The notes under the pieces were generated by a model, which saw only the letters and a list, made by a program, of their open reading frames with translations, was not told the DNA's origin and did not search any database. The position numbers were made by a program, and so were the translations under genes. From an uncultured Kiritimatiellota bacterium (GTDB taxonomy: Bacteria > Verrucomicrobiota > Kiritimatiellia > RFP12 > DVOR01), in the NCBI GenBank assembly GCA_944389565.1, contig CALXMV010000008.1:1-64000 (forward strand): 64,000 nucleotides of DNA. The letters are read 5' to 3'. Positions 26,002 through 33,861 of this stretch are shown in pieces (the stretch's first letter is position 1; the number at the start of each line of letters is the position of its first letter).

Positions 26002-26484
26002 ATGGTCGAGAGTCTTTTGGAGATCCTGCGGAACAACGCCAAGGAGTCGCCGGCGAACATGGCGAAGATGCTGGGCGTGGGGGTGGACGAGGTGGAGGCG
26101 ACGATCGCGCGCCTGGAGCAGGAGGGCGTCATCCGCGGCTGGCAGGCGATCGTGAACGAGGATCTGCTGGACGGCCGCCACGTGACGGCCGTGATCGAGG
26201 TGCGGGTGACGCCGGAGCGCGAGGGCGGCTTCAACCGGGTGGCCGAGCAGGTGAGCCGTTTCGACGAGGTGGACGCGGTCTACCTGATGAGCGGCGGCTA
26301 TGACCTCCTGCTCTTCGTGAGCGGGGAGAGCCTGCTGGCGGTGGCGCGCTTCGTGAGCGAGAAGCTGGCGACGATCCATGGGGTGCTCTCGACGGCGACG
26401 CATTTCAAGCTGAAGACCTACAAGCAGAGCGGCGTGCTGATGGCCAAGCCGGGCGCCGACGCGCGATTGGCGGTGACGCCGTGA
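26002..26484 (+). CDS. Lrp/AsnC-family transcriptional regulator
   Basis: The 160-residue protein has an N-terminal winged helix-turn-helix (about 5-55: PANMAKMLGVGVDEVEATIARLE-like) and a C-terminal ligand-binding beta-alpha-beta-beta-alpha-beta (RAM) domain (about 70-145) with the YDLLLFV strand. Such proteins form octamers that sense amino acids. The start at 26002 follows GGAGAGG directly. The stop overlaps the GTG of the aminotransferase, so the regulator probably controls, or answers to, that enzyme's amino-acid substrate. Transcription must come from the tRNA-Gln promoter by read-through or from an unrecognised promoter. Confidence 0.9.
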   Translation: MVESLLEILRNNAKESPANMAKMLGVGVDEVEATIARLEQEGVIRGWQAIVNEDLLDGRHVTAVIEVRVTPEREGGFNRVAEQVSRFDEVDAVYLMSGGYDLLLFVSGESLLAVARFVSEKLATIHGVLSTATHFKLKTYKQSGVLMAKPGADARLAVTP

Positions 26485-27650
26485 CGGGGGGGCATGACCG
26501 GCTGGCCCGCCACATCGTGGATCTGCCCAAAAGCGGCATCCGCGAGTTCTTCGACATCGTGAGCACGCGGCGGGGGGTCATCTCCATGGCCGTGGGCGAG
26601 CCTGACTTCGACACCCCCTGGCACATCCGCGAGGCGGCCATCCATTCCCTGGAGCAGGGCTGCTCCCACTACACGGGGAACGCCGGCCTCATCGAGCTGC
26701 GCCGCGCGATCGCCGATTACGTGCGCGCGCGTTTCGGCGCGGCGTATGACCCCGCGCACGAGGTGTTGGTGACGGTGGGCGCCTCCGAGGGGCTGGACAA
26801 CACGTTGCGGGCGCTGCTGAACCCCGGCGACGAGGTGCTCTACCACGAGCCCTGCTTCGTGAGCTACGGCCCGGAGATCGCCATGGCGCATGGCGTGCCG
26901 GTGGCGGTGGAGACGCACGTGGAGGACAATTTCCGCCTGTCGGTGGAGGCCCTCGAGGCCAAGGTCACCCCGCGCACGAAGGCGCTCCTGGTGAACTTCC
27001 CGAACAACCCGACGGGCGCGGTGCTGGAGGAGGCGGACGTGCGGGCCATCGCCGATTTCGTCCTCCGCCACGACCTCATCCTGATCTCCGACGAGATCTA
27101 CGCGGAGCTGACGTGGGACGGCCGCCGGCACGTCTCCTTCGCCTCGGTGCCGGCGCTCCGCGACCGCCTGGTGCTGCTCCACGGTTACTCGAAGGCCTGG
27201 GCGATGACGGGCTTCCGCATGGCGTACGTCTGCGCCCCGGCGTGGATCATGGAGACGATCCTGAAGATCCACCAATACGGCATCATGTGCGCGAGCACGG
27301 CCTCGCAGTATGCCGCGCTGGAGGCGATGCGCCAGCCGGAGGAGGACATGGCGCCGATGCTCCGGGCCTATGAGATGCGGCGCAACTTCCTGCGCACGTC
27401 GTTCGCGGAGTGCGGCATCCCCATGCACAACCCCGCGGGCGCCTTCTACGCCTTCCCGCAGATCGCGCGCTTCGGTCTCTCCTCGCGCGAGTTCGCCGTG
27501 CGCCTCCTGGAGGCGGAGAACGTGGCCGTCGTGCCGGGGACGGCCTTCGGCCCGTGCGGCGAGGGCTTCGTGCGCTGCTCCTACGCCACGGCCATGGAGC
27601 AGATCAAGGAAGCCGTCACGCGCATCGCGCGTTTCGTCAGGACGCTGTGA
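26481..27650 (+). CDS. PLP-dependent aminotransferase (class I/II, aromatic or alanine type)
   Basis: The 389-residue fold-type I aminotransferase shows AVGEPDFDTP, HYTGNAGLIELR, VNFPNNPTGAV, the cofactor-contact ISDEIYAEL, and the PLP lysine K238 in HGYSKAWAMTGFRMAY. The conserved arginine for the substrate carboxylate lies in FVRCSYATA. The start is GTG at 26481, four bases inside the lrp gene (GTGA overlap). The profile resembles archaeal-type aromatic or alanine aminotransferases (PatA-like); the exact substrate is not determined. Pairing with an Lrp-type regulator is common for this group. Confidence 0.92.
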   Translation: MTGGHDRLARHIVDLPKSGIREFFDIVSTRRGVISMAVGEPDFDTPWHIREAAIHSLEQGCSHYTGNAGLIELRRAIADYVRARFGAAYDPAHEVLVTVGASEGLDNTLRALLNPGDEVLYHEPCFVSYGPEIAMAHGVPVAVETHVEDNFRLSVEALEAKVTPRTKALLVNFPNNPTGAVLEEADVRAIADFVLRHDLILISDEIYAELTWDGRRHVSFASVPALRDRLVLLHGYSKAWAMTGFRMAYVCAPAWIMETILKIHQYGIMCASTASQYAALEAMRQPEEDMAPMLRAYEMRRNFLRTSFAECGIPMHNPAGAFYAFPQIARFGLSSREFAVRLLEAENVAVVPGTAFGPCGEGFVRCSYATAMEQIKEAVTRIARFVRTL

Positions 27651-27666
27651 CGGGGGGAAAAACGCC

Positions 27667-28557
27667 ATGATGAAGCCGACGCCGCCGCCCGCCGCAAGGC
27701 CCAAGATCGCCATCGTCGCCCGCGAGGAGGAGGGACTCTCGCTGCAGGACTTCCTCGCTGCGCGCCTGCGCGTGACCAAACGCGCCGCCAAGGCGATGAT
27801 CGACGCCCGCGTGGTGTGGGTCAACCGCAAACTCGTCTGGATCGCCCGGCACGCCCTCAGGCCCGGCGACAAGGTGGCCTTCGTGGTCCAGGCTGGCACG
27901 GGCGCCAAACAGCCCAAGGCCGCCGACGCCCGCCCCCACATCCGCGTGCTCTGGCAGGATGAGTGGTATCTGGCCGTGGACAAGCCCGCGGGCGTGCTCA
28001 CGCAGGGGCGCGACTCCGCCGAGGAGCTCCTGCGCCGCCAGGAGGGCGACCCCGGGATCGCCGCGGTGCACCGCCTGGACCGCGAGACCTCCGGCGTCCT
28101 CCTCTTCGCCAGGAACGCCGAGGCGTTGGAGGCGGCCATCGCCATGTTCCGCACGCACCGCGTGGTCAAGCACTACGCCGCGATCGTCGCCGGCGACGTG
28201 GAGCGCCAGGCCAGCACCCTCACCGAGACGCTCGACGGCGAGCGCGCCGTGACCCACCTCAAGCGCCTCCGCGCCACCGCGGACGCCTCCTTCCTGGCCA
28301 TCCGCATCGAGACCGGCCGCACGCACCAGATCCGCCGCCACCTCGCCGGCATCCGCCACCCCGTCATCGGCGACCGCCAGTACGGCGTCAAGAAAGCCGA
28401 CGACCCGCGCGTCCTCTCCGTCACCCGCCAGATGCTCCACGCGCAGGAGCTGGAGTTGCCGCACCCCATCGTCCTGGGCCAGCACATCCGCGCCCACGCA
28501 CCGCTCCCCGCGGACTTCCGCGCCGCGCTGAAACTCTTCGGCCTCGGGAAGCGCTGA
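27667..28557 (+). CDS. RluA-family pseudouridine synthase
   Basis: It isomerises uridine to pseudouridine in rRNA or tRNA. The 296-residue protein has an N-terminal S4 RNA-binding domain (about 20-75: LQDFLAARLRVTKRAAKAMI) and the catalytic domain with D138 in HRLDRETSGVLLFA. It also has HYAAIVAGD, ETGRTHQIRRHLA and the C-terminal LHAQELELPHP. It lies 16 bases after the aminotransferase, with a GGGGGGAAA site upstream; a second ATG directly follows the first. Which nucleotide it modifies (RluC/D-like) cannot be said. Confidence 0.93.
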   Translation: MMKPTPPPAARPKIAIVAREEEGLSLQDFLAARLRVTKRAAKAMIDARVVWVNRKLVWIARHALRPGDKVAFVVQAGTGAKQPKAADARPHIRVLWQDEWYLAVDKPAGVLTQGRDSAEELLRRQEGDPGIAAVHRLDRETSGVLLFARNAEALEAAIAMFRTHRVVKHYAAIVAGDVERQASTLTETLDGERAVTHLKRLRATADASFLAIRIETGRTHQIRRHLAGIRHPVIGDRQYGVKKADDPRVLSVTRQMLHAQELELPHPIVLGQHIRAHAPLPADFRAALKLFGLGKR

Positions 28558-28574
28558 AAGGGAGCGGATATGCG

Positions 28575-28614
28575 AAAAAAGGCGCGCCCGCGGGATCGCG
28601 GGCGCGCCTTTTGC
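28575..28614. terminator. Bidirectional terminator between the RluA-type gene and nadK
   Basis: An 11-bp stem (GGCGCGCCCGC with GCGGGCGCGCC) is flanked by six A on the left and TTTT on the right, serving both converging units. Confidence 0.9.
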
Positions 28615-28631
28615 CGTGCCGCCGCCCGGCC

Positions 28632-29522
28632 TCAGCGGGCGAACGGGGTGCCCCAGCCAAGTTTGCGCGAAAGCGGGGCGTAAGGATTGCGCGTGAGCGG
28701 GGTGAGCAGACGCACCGGGCGCGGGGAGCGCGTGGCGCGGAGGATCTTGCCCGGCCTCAGCGGGTGGGCGGCCTGCCCGTCGACGTAGACGGCCGCCGGC
28801 GCCTCGGCCTCGGCGGCCACGCGGATGGCTACGCGGGTGGCCCCGGGGATGACGAGCGGGCGCGCGGTCAGCGCATGGGGGGCGATGACGCTGACGACGA
28901 GCGCGTCGGCGGTGGGGGCGACGACCGGCCCCCCGACGGAGAGGTTGTAGGCCGTGCTGCCGGTGGGCGTGGCCAGGATCAGCCCGTCGCACAGCCAACG
29001 GGCCACGGGATGGTCGTCGAGCGCGAGCTCGATGGCGATGGCGTGCCCGCCCTCCCCCCGCGAGACGACCACGTCGTTGAGCGCGTCGGGGAGCGGGTCT
29101 TGCGCGCCGCCCGGCGCATGGATCGCCGCGGCGAGGGTGGCGCGGGCCTCCTGCGCGTAACGGCCGGCGGCGAGCGCGCGGAGGATGGCGGGGAAGGCCT
29201 CCTCGTTGACGGCGGTGAGATACCCGAGGCGCCCGACGTTGAGCCCGATGAGCGGCAGGTCGGCGCCGGCCTGCGCGAGCGCGTGCGCGGCGGCGAGCAG
29301 CGTGCCGTCCCCGCCGAGCGCGGCGAGCGCCTGCGCCCCCGCCGCGGGCAGGTCGGCGACGGCGCACGCCTGGGCGCCGGGGAGCGCGCGGGCGGTCTCC
29401 GGGTCGGGCAGGAGCGTGACGCCCTGCTCGCGGGCGGCCCGCGCGAGCGCGGCGAGCCCCTCGCCCGCGCGGGGGCGGGTGAGGTTGGCGGAGACGCCGA
29501 GGCGGAGGACGGGGGCGCTCAT
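28632..29522 (-). CDS. nadK: NAD kinase
   Basis: NadK phosphorylates NAD to NADP. The 296-residue protein has the catalytic GGDGT motif (70-74), GLNVGRLGYLT, the NDVVVSRGEGG segment binding NAD, and LATPTGSTAYNLSVGGP. The ATG at 29522 fits the family start, but I see no ribosome binding site in front. It begins 16 bases after the yhcH-like stop, so it probably depends on upstream translation. It is the last gene of the glnN operon. Confidence 0.93.
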   Translation of the reverse strand: MSAPVLRLGVSANLTRPRAGEGLAALARAAREQGVTLLPDPETARALPGAQACAVADLPAAGAQALAALGGDGTLLAAAHALAQAGADLPLIGLNVGRLGYLTAVNEEAFPAILRALAAGRYAQEARATLAAAIHAPGGAQDPLPDALNDVVVSRGEGGHAIAIELALDDHPVARWLCDGLILATPTGSTAYNLSVGGPVVAPTADALVVSVIAPHALTARPLVIPGATRVAIRVAAEAEAPAAVYVDGQAAHPLRPGKILRATRSPRPVRLLTPLTRNPYAPLSRKLGWGTPFAR

Positions 29523-29538
29523 GCGCGGCCGGGCGCGG

Positions 29539-30012
29539 TCAGAGGAGCACCTTGACGATGGCCTTTTTGACGCGGGCGGCCTGCGGGGTGCGCTGGCCGG
29601 GGGCGTGGGCGTCCTGCGGCAGGAGCAGGATGAAGGTGTCGGGCGTGGCGAAGGGGACGAGCGCGACCCCCTCGCCGGCGACGAACCCGATGTCGGCGTC
29701 GTCGGCGTAGGGTTTGGTGACGGGCAGGTCCGGGGTGAGCGGGCGCCAGCCGATGGCCTCATGCCCTTGGAAGAGGAACTGGATGTCGGCGTAGCGGCGG
29801 TGGAACTCGAGGGGGCAGTCCTCGGGGGCGCGCGTGTCGTATTCCTGCACGTTGGCGAAGAGGGTCTCGGTGCCGTCCGGCGCGGTCTCGATGACGTGGT
29901 GTCCCGGGGGGAGCTGGGCGTTGGCGGGGTCGCGCAGCCAGGCGACGGCCTTGGCGAAGCGGGGGCCGAGCGCGGCGAGGGCATCGGCGTGGGCGAGGGT
30001 GTCGACGATCAT
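29539..30012 (-). CDS. YhcH/YjgK/YiaL family protein
   Basis: The 157-residue protein matches the DUF386 family, cupin-like proteins that include anomerases such as NanQ, which act on sialic acid, and TabA. Motifs include the family-typical NVQEYDTR, EFHRRYADIQFLFQG, and the C-terminal PQDAHAPG near the metal site. The histidines and acidic residues of the site are present. Sialic-acid use would fit a host-glycan degrader, but no nan genes are near. It lies between glnN and nadK; the start follows AAAGGAA. Confidence 0.85.
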   Translation of the reverse strand: MIVDTLAHADALAALGPRFAKAVAWLRDPANAQLPPGHHVIETAPDGTETLFANVQEYDTRAPEDCPLEFHRRYADIQFLFQGHEAIGWRPLTPDLPVTKPYADDADIGFVAGEGVALVPFATPDTFILLLPQDAHAPGQRTPQAARVKKAIVKVLL

Positions 30013-30041
30013 GGGTGGGTTCCTTTCCGAAAGGGCGTGGC

Positions 30042-32132
30042 TCAGTGCAGGGCGAGCAGGTCGCGGTACTTGGGGAGCGGCCAGCGCGCGTCGTCGATCG
30101 CGCCTTCGAGCGTGTCGACGGCGGCGCGGAGATTGGCCTGCGCGGCCTGGATGGCGGGCGGCGGGCCGTCGAGCGCGGCGTCGAGCGCGGCGGCGGCGGC
30201 GTGGAGCGCCTCAAGCCGCACGCCGATGGTCTGGGCGCGTTCGCGGAGGGCGGGCGCGCCGGCCTCGAGCCCCACGGCGCGCAGGTCGCCGAGCGCCTTG
30301 GCGAGGGCGCCGAGCTCCCCGGCGGCGGCGGGCTCGACCATGCCCCGGGCGATCTCGAGGGCCACCTTGCCTTCGAGGCGGACGCGGCGGTCGTATTCGG
30401 CGAGGAAGACGTCGTGCCGGGCGTGCATCTCCGTGGGCATCAGGACGCCCCGCTTGGCGAAGAGGTCGAGCGTGGCCGGCTCGATCTGGCAGGCGAGCGC
30501 CTCGGGGACGGAGCGGAGGTTGGGCAGGCCGCGCCGCTTGGCCTCGGCGACCCACTCGGCGGAATAGCCGTCGCCGCTGAAGAGGACGCGCTTGTGGTCC
30601 TTGAGGACGGCGCGGAGGATTTTGCCGAGGCCCTCGTGGAAGCGGCCCTTGGGCAGCTTGCCGATGGCGTCGGCCAGGACGTCGAGGGATTCGGCGACGA
30701 TGGTGTTGAGCACCATGCACACGCCGGAGCAGTTCTGGCTGGAGCCGGGCGCGCGGAACTCGAACTTGTTGCCCGTGAAGGCGAAGGGCGAGGTGCGGTT
30801 GCGGTCGGTCACGTCGCGCGGGAGCGGCGGGAGCGTGTCCACCCCGATGCGCAGCTTCCCGCCCTTGCGGCCGGGGGCGTCCGCGGAGGTCGCGCTCTCG
30901 ATGCGGCGGAGCACCTCGTTGAGCTCGTCGCCCAGGAAGATGGAGATGATGGCGGGCGGGGCCTCGTGCGCGCCGAGGCGGCTTTCGTTGCCCAGCGTGG
31001 CGGTGGAGGCGCGCAGGATGTCGGCGTGCAGGTCGATGGCGCGGATGATGGCCGCGAGCACGGCCAGGAAGACGGCGTTCTCCTGCGGGTTGCCGCCGGG
31101 TTCGAGCAGGTTCTTGCCGTTGTAGGCGACGGACCAATTGTTGTGCTTGCCCGAGCCGTTGACGCCGGCGAAGGGCTTCTCGTGGAGGAGGCAGACGAGC
31201 CCATGGCGGTCGGCGACGTTCCGCAGCGTCTCCATGATCAGCATGTTGTGGTCGACGGCGAGGTTCAGCTCCTCGAACATCGGGGCCATCTCGAACTGCG
31301 CGGGGGCGGTCTCGTTGTGGCGCGTCTTCGCCGGGATGCCCAGGCGCCAGAGCTCCCGCTCCACGTCCTCCATGAAGGCCAGGACCCGCGGCTTGATGGA
31401 GCCGAAATAATGGTCCTCCAGCTGCTGCGTGCGCGCGGGCGAGGCGCCGAAGAGCGTCCTGCCGCACTGCACCAGGTCCGGGCGGCGGGCCCAGAGCGCC
31501 TTGTCCACCAGGAAATACTCCTGCTCGGCGCCGAGCGTGATGGTGACATGCCCATCCGGCTCGCCGAAGCAGGCCATCAGCCGCCGCACCGCGCGGTCGA
31601 GCGTCTGCATCGAGCGCAGCAGCGGCGTCTTCTTGTCGAGTACCTCGCCCGTGTACGAGCAGAAGACGGTGGGGATGCACAGCGTCGCGCCGTTGCTGTG
31701 GCGCTTCACGAAGACCGGGCTCGTCACGTCCCACGCCGTGTACCCCCGCGCCTCAAAGGTCCGCCGCAGACCGCCGCTCGGGAAGCTCGACGCGTCCGGC
31801 TCGCCCATGATCAGGTTCTTCCCCGAGAACCGCGCCAGCGTCTCCGCCATCCCCGCCGGCTCGAAGAAGGCGTCGTGCTTCTCCGCCGTGCTCCCCGTCA
31901 GCGGCTGGAACCAATGCGTGAAATGCGTCGCCCCGCGGTCCATCCCCCACTGCTTGAGCGCGTGCGCCACCTCGTTCGCCAGCGACGGATCCAGCGGCGT
32001 GTGGTCGCGCATCGTATGCAGCAGCGCCTCCGCCGTGTCCTTCGCCAGATACTCACGCATCGCCTTCTCGTTGAAGACGTCCGACCCATACGCGATGTCC
32101 TTCGCGGAACAATCCATGCCACAATCTTTCAT
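30042..32132 (-). CDS. glnN: Glutamine synthetase type III
   Basis: GSIII makes glutamine from glutamate, ammonia and ATP and forms large double-ring oligomers. The 696-residue product has the length typical of this class, known from Bacteroidetes, cyanobacteria and PVC bacteria. Motifs include GAEQEYFLVDK, the glutamate and metal ligands in NETAPAQFEMAP, NGSGKHNNWS, and NRTSPFAFTGNKFEFR. The start at 32132 was chosen because a -10 (TATAAT) ends 7 bases upstream, giving a leaderless mRNA; the ATG at 32141 overlaps that -10. An in-frame ATG at 32117 also lacks a ribosome binding site. It is followed by the yhcH-like gene and nadK. Confidence 0.95.
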   Translation of the reverse strand: MKDCGMDCSAKDIAYGSDVFNEKAMREYLAKDTAEALLHTMRDHTPLDPSLANEVAHALKQWGMDRGATHFTHWFQPLTGSTAEKHDAFFEPAGMAETLARFSGKNLIMGEPDASSFPSGGLRRTFEARGYTAWDVTSPVFVKRHSNGATLCIPTVFCSYTGEVLDKKTPLLRSMQTLDRAVRRLMACFGEPDGHVTITLGAEQEYFLVDKALWARRPDLVQCGRTLFGASPARTQQLEDHYFGSIKPRVLAFMEDVERELWRLGIPAKTRHNETAPAQFEMAPMFEELNLAVDHNMLIMETLRNVADRHGLVCLLHEKPFAGVNGSGKHNNWSVAYNGKNLLEPGGNPQENAVFLAVLAAIIRAIDLHADILRASTATLGNESRLGAHEAPPAIISIFLGDELNEVLRRIESATSADAPGRKGGKLRIGVDTLPPLPRDVTDRNRTSPFAFTGNKFEFRAPGSSQNCSGVCMVLNTIVAESLDVLADAIGKLPKGRFHEGLGKILRAVLKDHKRVLFSGDGYSAEWVAEAKRRGLPNLRSVPEALACQIEPATLDLFAKRGVLMPTEMHARHDVFLAEYDRRVRLEGKVALEIARGMVEPAAAGELGALAKALGDLRAVGLEAGAPALRERAQTIGVRLEALHAAAAALDAALDGPPPAIQAAQANLRAAVDTLEGAIDDARWPLPKYRDLLALH

Positions 32133-32139
32133 GTCCGCC

Positions 32140-32145
32140 ATTATA
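32140..32145 (-). promoter_or_regulatory. Promoter -10 of the glnN operon
   Basis: On the minus strand TTTTGGTATAAT is a perfect extended -10 ending 7 bases before the glnN ATG. It shares the TTTTGGTATA core and the spacing with the DUF2723 promoter. Confidence 0.65.
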
Positions 32146-32226
32146 CCAAAACGCCCTCCCACGCACACCCCGCCTCGCCTCGGCCCATTACAGTGTGCAA
32201 TTTCCCCAACTGCCGCGAGATTTCGC

Positions 32227-32255
32227 TTGTCGAGGAGGAAGGAATGTGGTATCGT
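32227..32255 (+). promoter_or_regulatory. Promoter of the Sel1-like gene
   Basis: TTGTCG (32227-32232) is 17 bases from TATCGT (32250-32255), preceded by TGG. It leaves a leader of about 160 bases before the ATG at 32421, in which I see no clear structure. Confidence 0.6.
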
Positions 32256-32420
32256 GGTGTCGTTTTCCCTCGTGGGAGAGGCGGCCAAGGAAAAGATAGC
32301 GGCCGTGGTAATCCCCCAGTAGCACGGAGGTGCGGCGGTGCCGCAGAAGAACATGGAAGCCTCCAGATAATGCCGCAGGACAAACACATGACCCCGCCGC
32401 GCGCGCCGACGGAGGGGAAC

Positions 32421-33443
32421 ATGTCGGTTTGTATCGGCGCATGGAGAAAACAAATGAGAGATGATAAGAAAGAGATGAAGCCGGTCGAGGGCGGGATGCC
32501 CTGGGAGGACGGATGGTACGGCGTGACGGTGCCGGGGGCTTCCCTCGAGACCGCACGCCCGCTCTACGTGCTCCACCCGGACGGCACGATGTCCACGCTG
32601 CGGCTGACCGCGGCGGCGGAGGCCGCGTTGGAGCAAATCGACCCCTATGAGCGCGACTACACCCCCCTGGCGGATACCGCCGCCGAGGAGGCCGTGGTGG
32701 AGCTCGTGCGGGTGGAGGATGGCCGCGAGGTCGCCCGTGAGTCGCTCTTCGCGGAGCCGGCGGACGCCTTCGCGGGGGCCTTGTCGGAGACCGCCGAGTG
32801 GTGCTGGGCCGCGGCCCGGGCCTTGGACAGGGAGTTGGCGTCCACGATGGAGGCGACCGCGCATTGGCCGCGGGCCTCGCGCGGACGTCGGCTGGCCTTG
32901 CGCGAGGCGCGGATCCGGGCCTTGCTGACCCAAGCGGCGAACCTGGGCGACCTGCCCGCGCAGGAACGTCTGGGCCGCGAGGCCTTCGAGGCGGGGGACG
33001 ATGCGGAGGCCTTGCGTTGGCTCGCCGGGCTGACGGGGCAGAGCGCCCTCGCGCGGAGCGTGCTGGCGGTGATGGGACTGGAGGGACGGCTGCCCGAGGA
33101 GATGCCCGCCCCCGAGGTCTCGCCGGGTTCCCCGTGGCCGTTGGCGCAACCGACGCTGCGGGCCTTCCTGCGGTGCCGTGAGGGCGTGTCCGAGGCCGCC
33201 GCGGCGCAACGGGCGCGGACGGTCGATCTGGCCTTTGGCCGGATGCGGCGGGCCGTGGGGCTCCTCCGCGAGGCCGCCGAGGCGGGCTACGCCTACGCGC
33301 AGTTCCGCCTGGCGCGGCTCCTCGGCGGCGGGCGTGGCGAGGATCGCGTGGCCGCGGACGAGGCGCGGCGTTGGCTCCGTGCGGCGGCGCTGGGCGGGTG
33401 TCGCGCGGCGGCCGAGGCCGTCGGTGCCGACGAGGCCGATTGA
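32421..33443 (+). CDS. Protein with C-terminal Sel1-like repeats
   Basis: The 340-residue protein has no signal peptide. The first 120 residues are of unknown type, rich in acidic residues (a DGWYGVTVPG stretch near residue 33). The middle is helical (about 135-235). The last 90 residues show two Sel1-like helical repeats (AVGLLREAAEAGYAYAQFRL and ARRWLRAAALGGCRAAAEA), a protein-binding scaffold. The ATG at 32421 is preceded by GGAGGGG; a start at 32455 lacks such a site. A second, exported Sel1 protein lies downstream at 33862. Function is unknown. Confidence 0.7.
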   Translation: MSVCIGAWRKQMRDDKKEMKPVEGGMPWEDGWYGVTVPGASLETARPLYVLHPDGTMSTLRLTAAAEAALEQIDPYERDYTPLADTAAEEAVVELVRVEDGREVARESLFAEPADAFAGALSETAEWCWAAARALDRELASTMEATAHWPRASRGRRLALREARIRALLTQAANLGDLPAQERLGREAFEAGDDAEALRWLAGLTGQSALARSVLAVMGLEGRLPEEMPAPEVSPGSPWPLAQPTLRAFLRCREGVSEAAAAQRARTVDLAFGRMRRAVGLLREAAEAGYAYAQFRLARLLGGGRGEDRVAADEARRWLRAAALGGCRAAAEAVGADEAD

Positions 33444-33450
33444 GGCCTCA

Positions 33451-33485
33451 CCTTCGGCGCGCCACACGGCGCGCCGAAGGTTTTT
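33451..33485 (+). terminator. Terminator after the Sel1-like gene
   Basis: A perfect 13-bp stem (CCTTCGGCGCGCC with GGCGCGCCGAAGG) around ACAC is followed by five T. Confidence 0.93.
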
Positions 33486-33556
33486 CGCGTAAGAACGCGA
33501 GGAACGGCTGCAAACAAGAAATGAAGCGTGTGATGCGCGGAAAGGATGTCGCAGAG

Positions 33557-33766
33557 ATGGCGAGGATTTTGATCAGGTTGCCGGCGGTGTGCTGCGGGAC
33601 GTGCCAGCATTGGACCGGCGGACGTGAGATTGTGGAGTTCGGGCGGCGGCTGGCGTGCGAGGATGGCGTGCATCCTTGCCCGTGGCGGAAATCCGGTTCG
33701 CAGGCGCGCCAGCGGCCGCAGTGCATGGGCAACCGGTACAAGCCGTGGTTCGGGTTGCCCTCGTAA
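33557..33766 (+). CDS. Small Cys-rich protein, probable metal binder
   Basis: I do not recognise the family. The 69-residue protein has six cysteines (12, 13, 16, 34, 42, 57), arranged as CCGTCQHW, then LACEDG, HPCPW and QCMG. This pattern suggests a small zinc or iron-sulfur site, like the CxxCxxW proteins often found in phages and mobile elements. The ATG at 33557 is preceded by AAAGGA at suitable spacing; in-frame ATGs at 33521 and 33533 would add 12 or 8 residues but lack a good site. It lies alone after a strong terminator, so its promoter is unknown. Confidence 0.55.
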   Translation: MARILIRLPAVCCGTCQHWTGGREIVEFGRRLACEDGVHPCPWRKSGSQARQRPQCMGNRYKPWFGLPS

Positions 33767-33861
33767 AGGCTTATGGATGCCCGCCAGGGGAGCCTTCCCC
33801 TGGACGGACGTCCCATCGCACACATTGTTTGGGATTGACAGGCGTTTTGACGGAGGTCGGC

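Noticed and set aside
26494-26496. ATG start for the aminotransferase
   Set aside because: It is in another frame; the correct frame begins with GTG at 26481 overlapping the lrp stop.
33521-33556. Longer N-terminus for the small Cys-rich protein
   Set aside because: The ATGs at 33521 and 33533 have no well-placed ribosome binding site, while 33557 has AAAGGA at suitable spacing.
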